From: an uncultured Eubacterium sp.
GTDB taxonomy: Bacteria > Bacillota > Clostridia > Oscillospirales > Acutalibacteraceae
NCBI GenBank assembly: GCA_934561395.1
Contig: CAKTGF010000001.1
Span: 186,001-250,000 of the forward strand
Length of the DNA: 64,000 nucleotides
Direction: 5' to 3'
A program made the position numbers and the translations under genes. Below, piece by piece: positions 51,102 to 59,856 of the stretch (positions within the stretch are counted from its first letter, which is position 1; every line of letters starts with the position of its first letter). The notes beneath the pieces are model-generated. The model was not told where the DNA came from and searched no databases. It saw only the letters and a list, made by a program, of their open reading frames with translations.

Positions 51102-52604
51102 CTATTCTCCGGCATGCTTAATGCCAAGTATTTGCAGTTCCTTTTCCGTTAATCCAATACCTCTGAGCATTAATCTGTTGCCCCTTAGGGAGTCAATGGA
51201 GTTGATACCCATGCCGCCCATAATCTCTTTAATCTCGTGATTCCAGGCATTAATAAGGTTTTCTACCCTAACATGGGCAATTTCAGGGTTAAGGCGCCTT
51301 GTTAAATCAGGTCTTTGGGTTGCAATGCCCCAATTGCACTTGCCTGTGTTGCAGGTTTGGCACATGTGGCAGCCCATAGCTATAAGGGCAGCAGACGCAA
51401 CATAGCAGGCGTCTGCGCCAAGGGCAATTGCCTTAACTATATCGCTTGAACACCTAAAAGAGCCTGCCGCAACAAGCGAAACCGATGAACGGATACCCTC
51501 ATCCCTTAATCTTTGGTCGGCAGCCGCCAGGGCGAGCTCAATGGGAATACCTACATTGTCCCTAATTCTTGTGGGTGCAGCGCCTGTGCCGCCTCTGAAG
51601 CCGTCAATTACAATAATATCTGCGCCTGCTCTTGCACAGCCTGAAACAATTGCCGCAACATTGTGCACAGCGGCAATTTTTACAGACACGGGCTTTTCGC
51701 CGTTAGATGCCTGCTTCAAGCTCCAGATAAGCTGACGCAAATCCTCAATAGAATAAATATCGTGGTGCGGTGCAGGAGAAATAGCGTCAGAGCCCTCGGG
51801 TATCATACGTGCGTTGGAAACCTCAACATTTACCTTTTCTCCGGGTAAATGGCCGCCGATACCGGGCTTTGCGCCCTGACCGATTTTAATTTCAATAAAC
51901 CTTGAATTGTTAAGATAGCCCTTGTGAACGCCGAACCTGCCCGACGCAACCTGAACAACGGCGTATTTGCCATAATCCTTTAAATCCGGGTGCAGGCCGC
52001 CCTCGCCGGTGTTAAAGAGAGTGCCCAGGTTTTCAGCCGCCATTGCAAGGCTTTTTTGAGCGTTTAGGGAAATTGAGCCAAAACTCATGGCAGAAAACAT
52101 AATGGGTGTTTCTATCATTACCTGGGGTGGCATTTTTGTAATTGATTTTCCCTTGCGCTCAACCTCCAGTTTTTCTGGCTTGCGGCCCAAAATGGTTCTT
52201 ATCTCCATAGGCTCACGAAGTGGGTCTATTGACGGGTTTGTAACCTGTGAGGCATTAAGCAAAATTTTATCCCAATAAATTGGAAAGGGCTTTGGATTAC
52301 CCATTGCCGACAAAAGCGTTGAGCCTGTGTTTGCCTGCCTGCAAATTTCCTGCTGGAACTGTGGTGTCCAGTTGGCATTTTCACGGTAATCGCAAACATA
52401 TTTTTCAATTCTCAATGCGCCTGTGGGGCACAAATCAACACAGCGGTGGCATGCCACGCAATCATTTGATTTTGAAAGCACGGTTTTTTCATCGTCTGCG
52501 TAAAAATGACATTCGTTTGAGCACTGGCGCACACAGCAGCCGCAGTTAATGCACAATTCCTTGTCACGAATAATGGTAAATCTTCTGGGAATATAGTTAA
52601 TCAT
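51102..52604 (-). CDS. Glutamate synthase FMN-domain subunit with N-terminal ferredoxin
   Basis: A 500-residue protein. Residues 14-75 hold two 4Fe-4S motifs (CINCGCCVRQCSNEC, CVACHRCVDLCPTG). The rest is the FMN-binding synthase domain (MFSAMSFGSISLNAQKSLAM, GEGGLHPDLKDYGKYAV, GIGGHLPGEKVN, IVIDGFRGGTGAAPTRIRD) with the 3Fe-4S Cys set CHMCQTCNTGKCNWG. It makes glutamate from 2-oxoglutarate and ammonia delivered by the amidotransferase subunit. Confidence 0.93.
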   Translation of the reverse strand: MINYIPRRFTIIRDKELCINCGCCVRQCSNECHFYADDEKTVLSKSNDCVACHRCVDLCPTGALRIEKYVCDYRENANWTPQFQQEICRQANTGSTLLSAMGNPKPFPIYWDKILLNASQVTNPSIDPLREPMEIRTILGRKPEKLEVERKGKSITKMPPQVMIETPIMFSAMSFGSISLNAQKSLAMAAENLGTLFNTGEGGLHPDLKDYGKYAVVQVASGRFGVHKGYLNNSRFIEIKIGQGAKPGIGGHLPGEKVNVEVSNARMIPEGSDAISPAPHHDIYSIEDLRQLIWSLKQASNGEKPVSVKIAAVHNVAAIVSGCARAGADIIVIDGFRGGTGAAPTRIRDNVGIPIELALAAADQRLRDEGIRSSVSLVAAGSFRCSSDIVKAIALGADACYVASAALIAMGCHMCQTCNTGKCNWGIATQRPDLTRRLNPEIAHVRVENLINAWNHEIKEIMGGMGINSIDSLRGNRLMLRGIGLTEKELQILGIKHAGE

Positions 52605-53707
52605 TAATAATCCGCCTCCTCATCTTCAATTTCAAGAGGAATAAATACAGGCTCTGCGCCTGAAACGGACCACACCTTATCAGGGTCCTTGCAAATTATT
52701 CTGATTGCCGATTCCTCGCTGGCAAAATATGCCCTGTCGCCCTTTGTTGCCGCTGTTAGCGAACGGAGCTTAAGTCTGTCGTTAATTGCCAAAAGCCCCT
52801 TGTTAGAGCCAAGTATTACAGAAAATGGGCCGTTAACTAAAGCACCGCTGTAAATTGAGCGAAGATTTGTAAAATATTCCTTTTTTTCATCGTCCATTCT
52901 GTCAATTTCAGCCCATTCGGGTGCGGTTAAAACATCTGCCGCAACCTCAATGGGTAAATTGTGATGGCGCAATAAATGGTCAAACAAATATGTAATAACC
53001 TCGGTATCCGTTTGCATTGTGCAAATGTAGCCGAACTGCTCTATATATCTTCTGTTTGCATCGTATGATGAAATTTCGCCGTTATGAACAATTGACCAAT
53101 CAAGAATATTAAAGGGATGCGAACCGCCCCACCAGCCCGGTGTGTTGGTTGGAAATCTGCCGTGAGCAGTCCAAATATATGCGTCGTATTGGTCAAGCAT
53201 ATAAAACTCGCCCACATCCTCAGGGTAACCAACGGCCTTAAAGCAGCCCATATTTTTGCCGCTTGAAAAAATGTAAGCACCGTCAATGGAATTATTTACC
53301 TTTGTAACGCACTGTGCCACATATTCAAGCTCATCCATACGGGAATTTTTCATTCTTACCCTGTTTGCCTTGCCGAAATAGCGCCAAATATCGGGTCCGT
53401 TTTCAATTGACGGAACCTTTTTTGTGGGTATTTTTTCGGCAACATCAATGTTAAAATGTTTAAATAAGAACTCCTCGCAAGCTTTTTTTGCATCGGCGGT
53501 GTCATAAAACACATGGATTGCATATTCCTCCTTGTGTTCAGGGTAGATACCATAAGCCGCAAAGCCGCCGCCAAGACCGTTTGACCTGTCGTGCATAAGC
53601 GCAATTGACTTAATGATTTCGGAGCCGTTAATAAGCTTACCCTTTCTGTCAATGATTGCGGCTATAGCACAACCGGAAGGAATTCTAACCTGTCCCTCTC
53701 TTAACAT
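52604..53707 (-). CDS. Class II glutamine amidotransferase subunit of glutamate synthase
   Basis: A 367-residue GlxB/GltB1-like protein. After a propeptide (MLREGQVRIPSG) comes the nucleophilic Cys of CAIAAIIDRKGK; HGRFPTNTPGWWGGSHPF and VHNGEISSYDANRRYI bind glutamine. It releases ammonia for the FMN subunit. The start at 53707 follows GGAGAGG; a longer in-frame start lacks family support. First gene of the split-synthase operon. Confidence 0.9.
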   Translation of the reverse strand: MLREGQVRIPSGCAIAAIIDRKGKLINGSEIIKSIALMHDRSNGLGGGFAAYGIYPEHKEEYAIHVFYDTADAKKACEEFLFKHFNIDVAEKIPTKKVPSIENGPDIWRYFGKANRVRMKNSRMDELEYVAQCVTKVNNSIDGAYIFSSGKNMGCFKAVGYPEDVGEFYMLDQYDAYIWTAHGRFPTNTPGWWGGSHPFNILDWSIVHNGEISSYDANRRYIEQFGYICTMQTDTEVITYLFDHLLRHHNLPIEVAADVLTAPEWAEIDRMDDEKKEYFTNLRSIYSGALVNGPFSVILGSNKGLLAINDRLKLRSLTAATKGDRAYFASEESAIRIICKDPDKVWSVSGAEPVFIPLEIEDEEADY

Positions 53708-53737
53708 ATTTACCTCTCCTAACATATAAAATTTCAC

Positions 53738-53768
53738 AAACGAGGAGGGCAAAATGTCCTTCTCGTTT
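53738..53768 (-). terminator. Stem after the amt gene
   Basis: AAACGAGaAGG...CCTcCTCGTTT on the minus strand, followed by GTGAAATTTTAT. A moderate terminator between amt and the glutamate synthase operon. Confidence 0.5.
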
Positions 53769-53790
53769 GCTAACATTTTGTTAAATTTTA

Positions 53791-55512
53791 TTATTCATCG
53801 TCCACACCCTGGAGAGCATCGTAGCCGTGCTCGCCTGTGCGAACCTTAACCACATCGTCAACATCGTAAACGAAAATCTTGCCGTCGCCGATATTGCCTG
53901 TGTAAAGAACCTTTCTTGCTGTTTCAACAACTGATTTAACAGGAACAGCGGAGATTACCATTTCAAGCTTCATCTTTGGATGCAAGCTCATTTCCTCAAT
54001 CTCAACACCACGGTATTTTCTGATGTGACCCTTTTGAACGCCGCAGCCCATTACATTTGTAACTGTCATACCTGTTACGCCGATTTCGTTCATAGCCTCC
54101 TTAAGTTCTTCAAACTTTGAGGGGTTGAAAATCATAACAACCTTTGAAAGAACAGCGTCTGTCTTTGTGGTGTAGGTTTCAACGGGAACGGACTTTTCAA
54201 CAGGCTGCATTGCAACTGTTGTTGTGCCCGAGGATATTAAAGCGTTTGCAGGAACAAAGTCTGCATAAGCTGACGGCAGGTTGTGCTCTGTTGCGTCAAG
54301 GCCCTTAATTTCCTCCTCGGCGGTAACACGCAAGCCGTTTGTCTTTTTGATAAGTGTGAACACAATAATCATCATTACCACTGTCCATGTGGCAACTGCC
54401 GCAAAGCCCAAAAGTTGAATGCCAAGTTGCTTAAAGCCGCCGCCGTAGAACAGGCCCTTGCCTACTCCGTCATAGCCGGTTGAGAACAAGCCCACTGCAA
54501 TTGTGCCCCAAATACCGTTTGCCATGTGAACGCCGACAGCACCTACAGGGTCATCAACATGGAGCTTTTTATCAAGCAGTTCAACAACCACTACAACAAG
54601 TATGCCTGAAACCAAGCCGATAATCATTGAGCCGAAAGCATCAACACAGTCGCAGGGGGCGGTAACCGCTACAAGACCTGCAAGCGAGGCGTTAAGCGAC
54701 ATTGAAACATCGGGCTTGCCGTCCTTAATCCAAGTGAAAATCATGGTTGTGCAGGTAGCAACAGCCGGAGCCAATGTTGTTGTAACAAAAATTGATGCAA
54801 GAGTGTCAACATCCTTTGCTGCGGCGCCGTTAAAGCCGTACCAAGCAAACCAAAGAATGAACACGCCCAGTGCGCCAAGGGTTAATGAGTGACCGGGAAT
54901 AGCCTTTGCCTTTTTCTTGCCTGTTTTTTTATCAATAGTATATTTGCCGATACGGGGGCCAAGGAATATTGCGCCGATAAGTGCCGCAATACCGCCAACC
55001 ATGTGAATGGCTGTTGAGCCTGCGTAATCGTGGAAGCCCATTTTTGCAAGCCAGCCGTTGCTGTTCCAAATCCAGCCTGCCTCAATGGGATATACAACTG
55101 CGGAAATAACCGCAGAATAAATGCAGTATGATGAAAACTTGGTTCTTTCAGCCATTGAGCCTGAAACGATTGTTGCCGCAGTGGCGCAGAACACAAGGTT
55201 AAATACAAAGTTTGACCAATCGGCGCTTGAGCCTGAATAATTTGTTAACAGGTTCATATTCGGCAAGCCAAACAAGCCTGCGATATAATCCTCGCCAAAC
55301 ATTAAGCTGTAGCCGATAACAATGAACATAACTGAGCCGATACAAAAATCCATAAGATTTTTCATAATGATGTTACCGGCATTTTTCGCCCTGGTAAAGC
55401 CGCTTTCTACCATGGCAAAGCCGCATTGCATAAAGAATACCAATGCCGCACCGATTAAAAACCACACACCAAACACAGTATCGCCGATGGTGGCAAGTAT
55501 TGATTCTGACAT
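53791..55512 (-). CDS. amt: Ammonium transporter fused to a PII signalling domain
   Basis: A 573-residue fusion. Residues 1 to about 405 form an Amt channel of 11 helices with a signature GTAIHMVGGIAALIGA-like stretch (GSTAIHMVGGIAALIGAIFL). After a linker, residues about 455-570 are a GlnB-type PII domain: MGCGVQKGHIRKYRGVEIEE, GNIGDGKIFVYDVDDVVKVR (B- and C-loop ATP site kept). The T-loop Tyr51 used for uridylylation is not present (RGVEIEE in its place), so control is probably by nucleotide and 2-oxoglutarate binding. ATG at 55512 follows AGGAGG. Confidence 0.92.
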   Translation of the reverse strand: MSESILATIGDTVFGVWFLIGAALVFFMQCGFAMVESGFTRAKNAGNIIMKNLMDFCIGSVMFIVIGYSLMFGEDYIAGLFGLPNMNLLTNYSGSSADWSNFVFNLVFCATAATIVSGSMAERTKFSSYCIYSAVISAVVYPIEAGWIWNSNGWLAKMGFHDYAGSTAIHMVGGIAALIGAIFLGPRIGKYTIDKKTGKKKAKAIPGHSLTLGALGVFILWFAWYGFNGAAAKDVDTLASIFVTTTLAPAVATCTTMIFTWIKDGKPDVSMSLNASLAGLVAVTAPCDCVDAFGSMIIGLVSGILVVVVVELLDKKLHVDDPVGAVGVHMANGIWGTIAVGLFSTGYDGVGKGLFYGGGFKQLGIQLLGFAAVATWTVVMMIIVFTLIKKTNGLRVTAEEEIKGLDATEHNLPSAYADFVPANALISSGTTTVAMQPVEKSVPVETYTTKTDAVLSKVVMIFNPSKFEELKEAMNEIGVTGMTVTNVMGCGVQKGHIRKYRGVEIEEMSLHPKMKLEMVISAVPVKSVVETARKVLYTGNIGDGKIFVYDVDDVVKVRTGEHGYDALQGVDDE

Positions 55513-55561
55513 TTTCAATTTTCCTCCTAAAGTTTGTTATAGACAGAATAAACAGAGAAAA

Positions 55562-55651
55562 GGGCACGTTAACACTAAATCCGCAATGTGTTAATCGCAC
55601 CCCATTGTGCTTAAATCATCAGCACCCCGGTGTTAAGCCAAGGATGCTGAT
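55562..55651 (-). promoter_or_regulatory. Tandem-hairpin leader of amt
   Basis: Two successive stems on the minus strand: AUCAGCA...UGCUGAU (55618-55651) then GGGGUGCGAUUAACAC...GUGUUAACGUGCCC followed by UUUUCUCUGUUU (55562-55603). The second resembles a terminator some 50 bases before the ribosome site, suggesting attenuation of amt by nitrogen status. The factor is unknown. Confidence 0.45.
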
Positions 55652-55681
55652 TTTCAATGGCAATATATGCCACAGAGAGGG

Positions 55682-55713
55682 TTAATCATACGAGCGCTGC
55701 CGGTGGCAGATAA
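55682..55713. repeat. 32-bp direct repeat, copy 1, amt-glnA intergenic
   Basis: TTAATCATACGAGCGCTGCC followed by GGTGGCAGATAA. Identical to 55796-55827. Each copy contains a CTGCC-ggt-GGCAG stem. The 390-base amt-glnA gap has no other gene; between the copies lies a stem (CGAAATTTT...AAAATTTCG). Confidence 0.8.
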
Positions 55714-55795
55714 AGCGAGTGTGATTAACTTTCAGGTGTTCGAAATTTTAAAATGCAATTTTTGCATTGCAAAAATTTCGGTAACGCCGTCCGTC

Positions 55796-55827
55796 TTAAT
55801 CATACGAGCGCTGCCGGTGGCAGATAA
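55796..55827. repeat. 32-bp direct repeat, copy 2, amt-glnA intergenic
   Basis: Exact second copy of the 32-base unit at 55682-55713, 114 bases away in the same orientation. Function unknown; could be a paired RNA stem, a protein site or a REP-like unit. Confidence 0.8.
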
Positions 55828-55905
55828 GCAAGCCCGGCAGCCTTTTTCAGCCGCAACGCCGCTGCCGTTTGCTTTAATGCCCGTTTAACCGTAATGTAAA
55901 TATGA

Positions 55906-57249
55906 TTAATAGTTAATCATATATCTCTTAATTTCCCACTGAGAAACAGCTGTTTTGTAGGAATCCCATTCAGCCTTTTTGCCCTCAATGTAATTGTTAA
56001 ATACATGTGCGCCGAGTGTTTCCTTAATAAACGGATCTTCCTCTGCACAAGCAATTGCCTCCTGCAATGAGCCGGGTAAGCACTGAATACCTTCCTTTGC
56101 AAGCTCCTCATCGCTTAATGCGAAAACATTTTCGTCATAAGCAGGTGCGGGCTTTAAGCCTTTCTTAATACCGTCAAGGCCTGCTGCAAGGCAAAGTGCC
56201 ATTTCAAGGTATGGGTTGCAGGTTGGGTCAGGGCAACGAAGTTCAACTCTTGTTCCCTTGCCTCTTGCGGCAGGAATACGAACAAGGCATGATCTGTTTG
56301 AGGTTGACCATACAAGGTATGACGGTGCCTCATAGCCCGGTACCAATCTTTTATATGAGTTAACGGTTGGGTTTGAAATTGCCGCAATGCCTCTGATATG
56401 AGCCATAATGCCTGCAATGAATGAATAAGCTGTTTCGCTTAAGCCAAGCTCGCCGTTAGGGTCGTCAAATACATTTTTGCCTGTTTTAATATCGTAAAGC
56501 GACATATTTGTGTGCATGCCCGAGCCGTTGATGCCCTCAACAGGCTTTGGCATAAAGGTTGCGTGAAGACCGTGCTTTGTTGCATAGGTTTTAACAACAT
56601 GCTTAAAGGTCATAACTCTGTCTGCGGTGGTCATTACATCGCCGAACTGGAAGTCGATTTCATGCTGACCCTCGGCAACCTCGTGATGGGACGCCTCAAT
56701 GGTGTAGCCCATTTCTTCAAGAGCAAGGCAAATATCCCTACGGCAGTTTTCGCCGTGGTCAACAGGGTTAAGGTCAAAGTAGCCTGCCTTGTCACCTGTT
56801 TCAAGGGTAGGAGCACCGTTTTCATCTGTTTTGAAAAGGAAGAACTCACATTCAGGGCCTACATTAAAGCCGTAGCCCATCTCGGCAGCTTCGTCAATAA
56901 CCTTTTGAAGAACATTTCTCGGGTCGCCCTGGAAAGGTGTTTTGTTATCTGCCTTATATACTGAGCAGATAAGCCTTGCTGTCTGTGCGTTCTGGTGCTT
57001 TCTCCAAGGGAAGATTGCCCAGGTGTCGTAATCCGGATGAAGGTACATATCGCTTTCATCAATTCTTACAAAGCCGTCGATAGACGAACCGTCAAACATG
57101 CAATCATTGTCAAGTGCTTTTTCAAGCTGGGACAAGGTAATTGCCACATTCTTCATAATACCGAACAAATCGGTAAACTGAAGCCTGATAAATTCTACTC
57201 CGTTTTCTTTTGCTTCCTTAAGGATTTGCTCCTTAGTGTACTTACTCAT
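55906..57249 (-). CDS. glnA: Glutamine synthetase type I
   Basis: A 447-residue GSI-alpha enzyme that joins ammonia to glutamate. Motifs: FTDLFGIMKNVAI, MFDGSSIDGFVRIDESDMYL, GINGSGMHTNMSLY, ATP-binding NPTVNSYKRLVPGYEAPSY and NRSCLVRIPAARG. The adenylylation Tyr loop of GSI-beta is not expected in this short form. GGAGG precedes the ATG. A promoter and early terminator lie upstream. Confidence 0.96.
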   Translation of the reverse strand: MSKYTKEQILKEAKENGVEFIRLQFTDLFGIMKNVAITLSQLEKALDNDCMFDGSSIDGFVRIDESDMYLHPDYDTWAIFPWRKHQNAQTARLICSVYKADNKTPFQGDPRNVLQKVIDEAAEMGYGFNVGPECEFFLFKTDENGAPTLETGDKAGYFDLNPVDHGENCRRDICLALEEMGYTIEASHHEVAEGQHEIDFQFGDVMTTADRVMTFKHVVKTYATKHGLHATFMPKPVEGINGSGMHTNMSLYDIKTGKNVFDDPNGELGLSETAYSFIAGIMAHIRGIAAISNPTVNSYKRLVPGYEAPSYLVWSTSNRSCLVRIPAARGKGTRVELRCPDPTCNPYLEMALCLAAGLDGIKKGLKPAPAYDENVFALSDEELAKEGIQCLPGSLQEAIACAEEDPFIKETLGAHVFNNYIEGKKAEWDSYKTAVSQWEIKRYMINY

Positions 57250-57342
57250 AAAAAATCCCTCCTATAGTTTATATGCCTACGTTACTACTTAAATAACATT
57301 AAGCCGCATTGCCATTTAAAAGTATGCGTAAACCTAAAAAAT

Positions 57343-57373
57343 GAGGGCGCTCCACCTATTGTGGAACGCCCTC
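57343..57373 (-). terminator. Attenuator terminator in the glnA leader
   Basis: GAGGGCGuUCCAC-aauag-GUGGAgCGCCCUC followed by AUUUUUU, only about 10-40 nt after the predicted transcript start and about 95 bases before glnA. It implies that glnA needs antitermination or readthrough. Confidence 0.7.
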
Positions 57374-57388
57374 GTTCTTTATGTACTC

Positions 57389-57417
57389 ATCATACGCCGC
57401 ATGCCTCAGTTTGTCAA
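57389..57417 (-). promoter_or_regulatory. Promoter of glnA
   Basis: TTGACA-17-TATGAT on the minus strand. Confidence 0.7.
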
Positions 57418-57517
57418 CAAAAAAATGTAATTTTGTCTAATTTTAACAAGGTAAAGCGTCAACAAAAAAAGTTGTTTGTAGAAAATTAATGTAAATTGCA
57501 AAAACAACACTGAAAAA

Positions 57518-57934
57518 TTATAAAACCATTAAAAGTGTTCCTGCGGCAATTAACACACAGCCGATAATCGACTTGGCGTTAACCTCCTCATGCAAAAATA
57601 CAAATGCAAGCACAAGTGTTATTACAACGCTTAATTTATCAATGGGCACAACCTTTGAAACATCGCCCATTTGTATTGCCCTGTAATAGCACAGCCATGA
57701 TGCGCCTGTGGCAATGCCCGAAAGTATCAAAAAAATCCAGCTTTTCTTTGAAATCGAAGCCAAACCGCTTTGGGCATTTGTAATAAACACCATACCCCAA
57801 GACATAAATACCACAACCACCGTTCTTATTGCGGTTGCCAGGTTGGAGTTAACATCCTCAATTCCTATCTTTGCAAGTATTGATGTCAACGCTGCAAAAA
57901 CTGCCGACAGTATTGCAAAAATCATCCACATCAT
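57518..57934 (-). CDS. EamA-family small membrane transporter
   Basis: A 138-residue protein with one EamA unit (four to five helices: MIFAILSAVFAALTSILAKI, IRTVVVVFMSWGMVFI, WIFLILSGIATGASWLCYYR, SVVITLVLAFVFLHEEV). Members this short usually work as dimers; substrate unknown. Two ATGs in tandem follow GAAGGC, so the start is uncertain by one codon. Confidence 0.82.
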   Translation of the reverse strand: MMWMIFAILSAVFAALTSILAKIGIEDVNSNLATAIRTVVVVFMSWGMVFITNAQSGLASISKKSWIFLILSGIATGASWLCYYRAIQMGDVSKVVPIDKLSVVITLVLAFVFLHEEVNAKSIIGCVLIAAGTLLMVL

Positions 57935-58035
57935 AATGCCTTCGCCTCTTTTCAAATACATTATAGCACAGCACTAATAATTTGCAAACAAATCACGGCG
58001 GTAAATCGGTTAGTTTAAGTTTTGTTTAACTTTTA

Positions 58036-59856
58036 TCACACATAGTATTTTGCCTGTGCGTTCCAAAGGCGGGCATATTTGCCCTGGGCTGCCAAAAGTT
58101 CTTGATGAGTGCCGCTTTCAACAAGCCTCGATTTGTCAAACACGGCGATTTCATCGCAAAAGGCACAGCTTGAAAGCCTGTGTGAAATATAAATTGCGGT
58201 TTTGTTTTGCACAAAAGTATTAAAACGACTGTAAATTTCATTTTCAGCAATGGGGTCAAGTGCCGCCGTGGGCTCATCAAGCACAACAACCGGTGCGTCC
58301 TTGTATAATGCCCTTGCAAGGGCAAGTTTTTGCGCCTCTCCGCCGGAGATTTCAACACCGCTCTTGTCCAAATCCTTGTAAAGATATGTGTTTTCCTTAT
58401 TCGGCAGTCGCTCTGCCCTGTCCCTGATATTTGCATTTTCAAGGCAGGCATAAAGCCTGTGATTGTTAAAATCGGCATTTGCGCAAACATTGTCTTTAAG
58501 TGAAACGGAGAATATTTTGAAATCCTGAAACACAACGGAATACAGCTTAACGATACTGTCCCTTGTGTAATCCTTAATGTTAACGCCGTTAATCAAAATT
58601 TCGCCGTCGGTTACATCATAAAGGCGGCACATCAACTTGATAAATGTTGTTTTGCCGCTGCCGTTTCTGCCCACCACCGCAAGATGCCTGCCGTTTTTGA
58701 TTTTCAGGTTAACATTTTGCAGAGCGTAGCTTTCCGCACCCGGATATTTAAAGAAAACATTTTTAAACTCAATCTCAAAGCCGCCCGATAAATCAAGTTC
58801 TTTTTCGCCGTAGGTCATTTCATCTTCGGTATTCACTATTTTAAAATAGTAATTAACCAGCGGTACCATTTCGGCGGTTTTGCCAAAGGTTACCGCCATT
58901 TTCATTATGCCGCCGATTATCTGCATAAAGGCACCGCAGTAAAGCACGAGCGAGCCGATACCGAACAAGCCGTACAAGCCCTTAACACCGATAAAAAGGT
59001 AAATGCCAAAGCCCACAAGAGCGCCTAAAACAGCAACAAAGGAGCTTTGTTTTGCCGTGTTCATTGAGGCTTTTTTCAAAATTCGCTCGCCGTCGGTCAA
59101 GAGCCTGTCCGTGGCGGTGTGCTCAATTAAATCCTGCTCCTTGTAAATACGGATTTCCTTGCCCGTGTTGTAATCGGAAAACATATTGAGAAAATAATAA
59201 AAAATTCTGTCAAGGCGTGAATACTCGTCGCTCGCCTTAAACCAAGCCTTGTTCATTCTAACGGCTACTATAAGAATAACAACCGCCATAACGGCAATTG
59301 CACCGAAAATCGTGAGCAAGAACACAGGCCTTTCAAAAAACGAGTTGCCTGTTGTTTTAAAGCCGATTTTAAAAAGGGGAAATATAATCACTATTGAAAT
59401 AATAAGCATAAATGCGCCCGATATGAAATCACGCATCATCCAGGTAAGCTGAACAAAGGAAGAAAAAACTCTGTCCTGCGCCTCGGAATGCTTGTGCACC
59501 AGCTCTTTAAACTCGCTGTTTTCAAGCCTTTGGTATTCAACGCTGAACAGCCTTGACGAAATACGCCTAAGCTCCTTATTATACATCAACGAGCGATAAG
59601 CAAACTGCATATCACCGAGAAAATAGTTAATAAAAAACAGCACGGCATTTATGCCCACAGCCAAGCCGATATACAGCGCAAGGTCCTTCATATCGGCGCC
59701 GCCATCAAGCAAATCTATAATTTTTGATGTAAACCAAATGTTTATAAAGGGCATAACCGCCGTAACAAGCGCCACAATAACGGAGGTTGGAATAAGGCGT
59801 TTTTCAAGGCGATGCATTTCACGAAAGGCAGATAAAACCGTTTTTATATTTTTCAT
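58036..59856 (-). CDS. ABC exporter half-transporter, second subunit
   Basis: A 606-residue protein with an N-terminal six-helix domain and a C-terminal ATPase: Walker A VVGRNGSGKTTFIKLM, signature VEISGGEAQKLALARAL, Walker B VVVLDEPTAALDP, and SHRLSSCAFCDEIAVFD. It overlaps the upstream half-transporter by 4 bases (ATGA), so the pair probably forms a heterodimeric exporter. Substrate unknown; drug, peptide or lipid export are options. Confidence 0.9.
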   Translation of the reverse strand: MKNIKTVLSAFREMHRLEKRLIPTSVIVALVTAVMPFINIWFTSKIIDLLDGGADMKDLALYIGLAVGINAVLFFINYFLGDMQFAYRSLMYNKELRRISSRLFSVEYQRLENSEFKELVHKHSEAQDRVFSSFVQLTWMMRDFISGAFMLIISIVIIFPLFKIGFKTTGNSFFERPVFLLTIFGAIAVMAVVILIVAVRMNKAWFKASDEYSRLDRIFYYFLNMFSDYNTGKEIRIYKEQDLIEHTATDRLLTDGERILKKASMNTAKQSSFVAVLGALVGFGIYLFIGVKGLYGLFGIGSLVLYCGAFMQIIGGIMKMAVTFGKTAEMVPLVNYYFKIVNTEDEMTYGEKELDLSGGFEIEFKNVFFKYPGAESYALQNVNLKIKNGRHLAVVGRNGSGKTTFIKLMCRLYDVTDGEILINGVNIKDYTRDSIVKLYSVVFQDFKIFSVSLKDNVCANADFNNHRLYACLENANIRDRAERLPNKENTYLYKDLDKSGVEISGGEAQKLALARALYKDAPVVVLDEPTAALDPIAENEIYSRFNTFVQNKTAIYISHRLSSCAFCDEIAVFDKSRLVESGTHQELLAAQGKYARLWNAQAKYYV

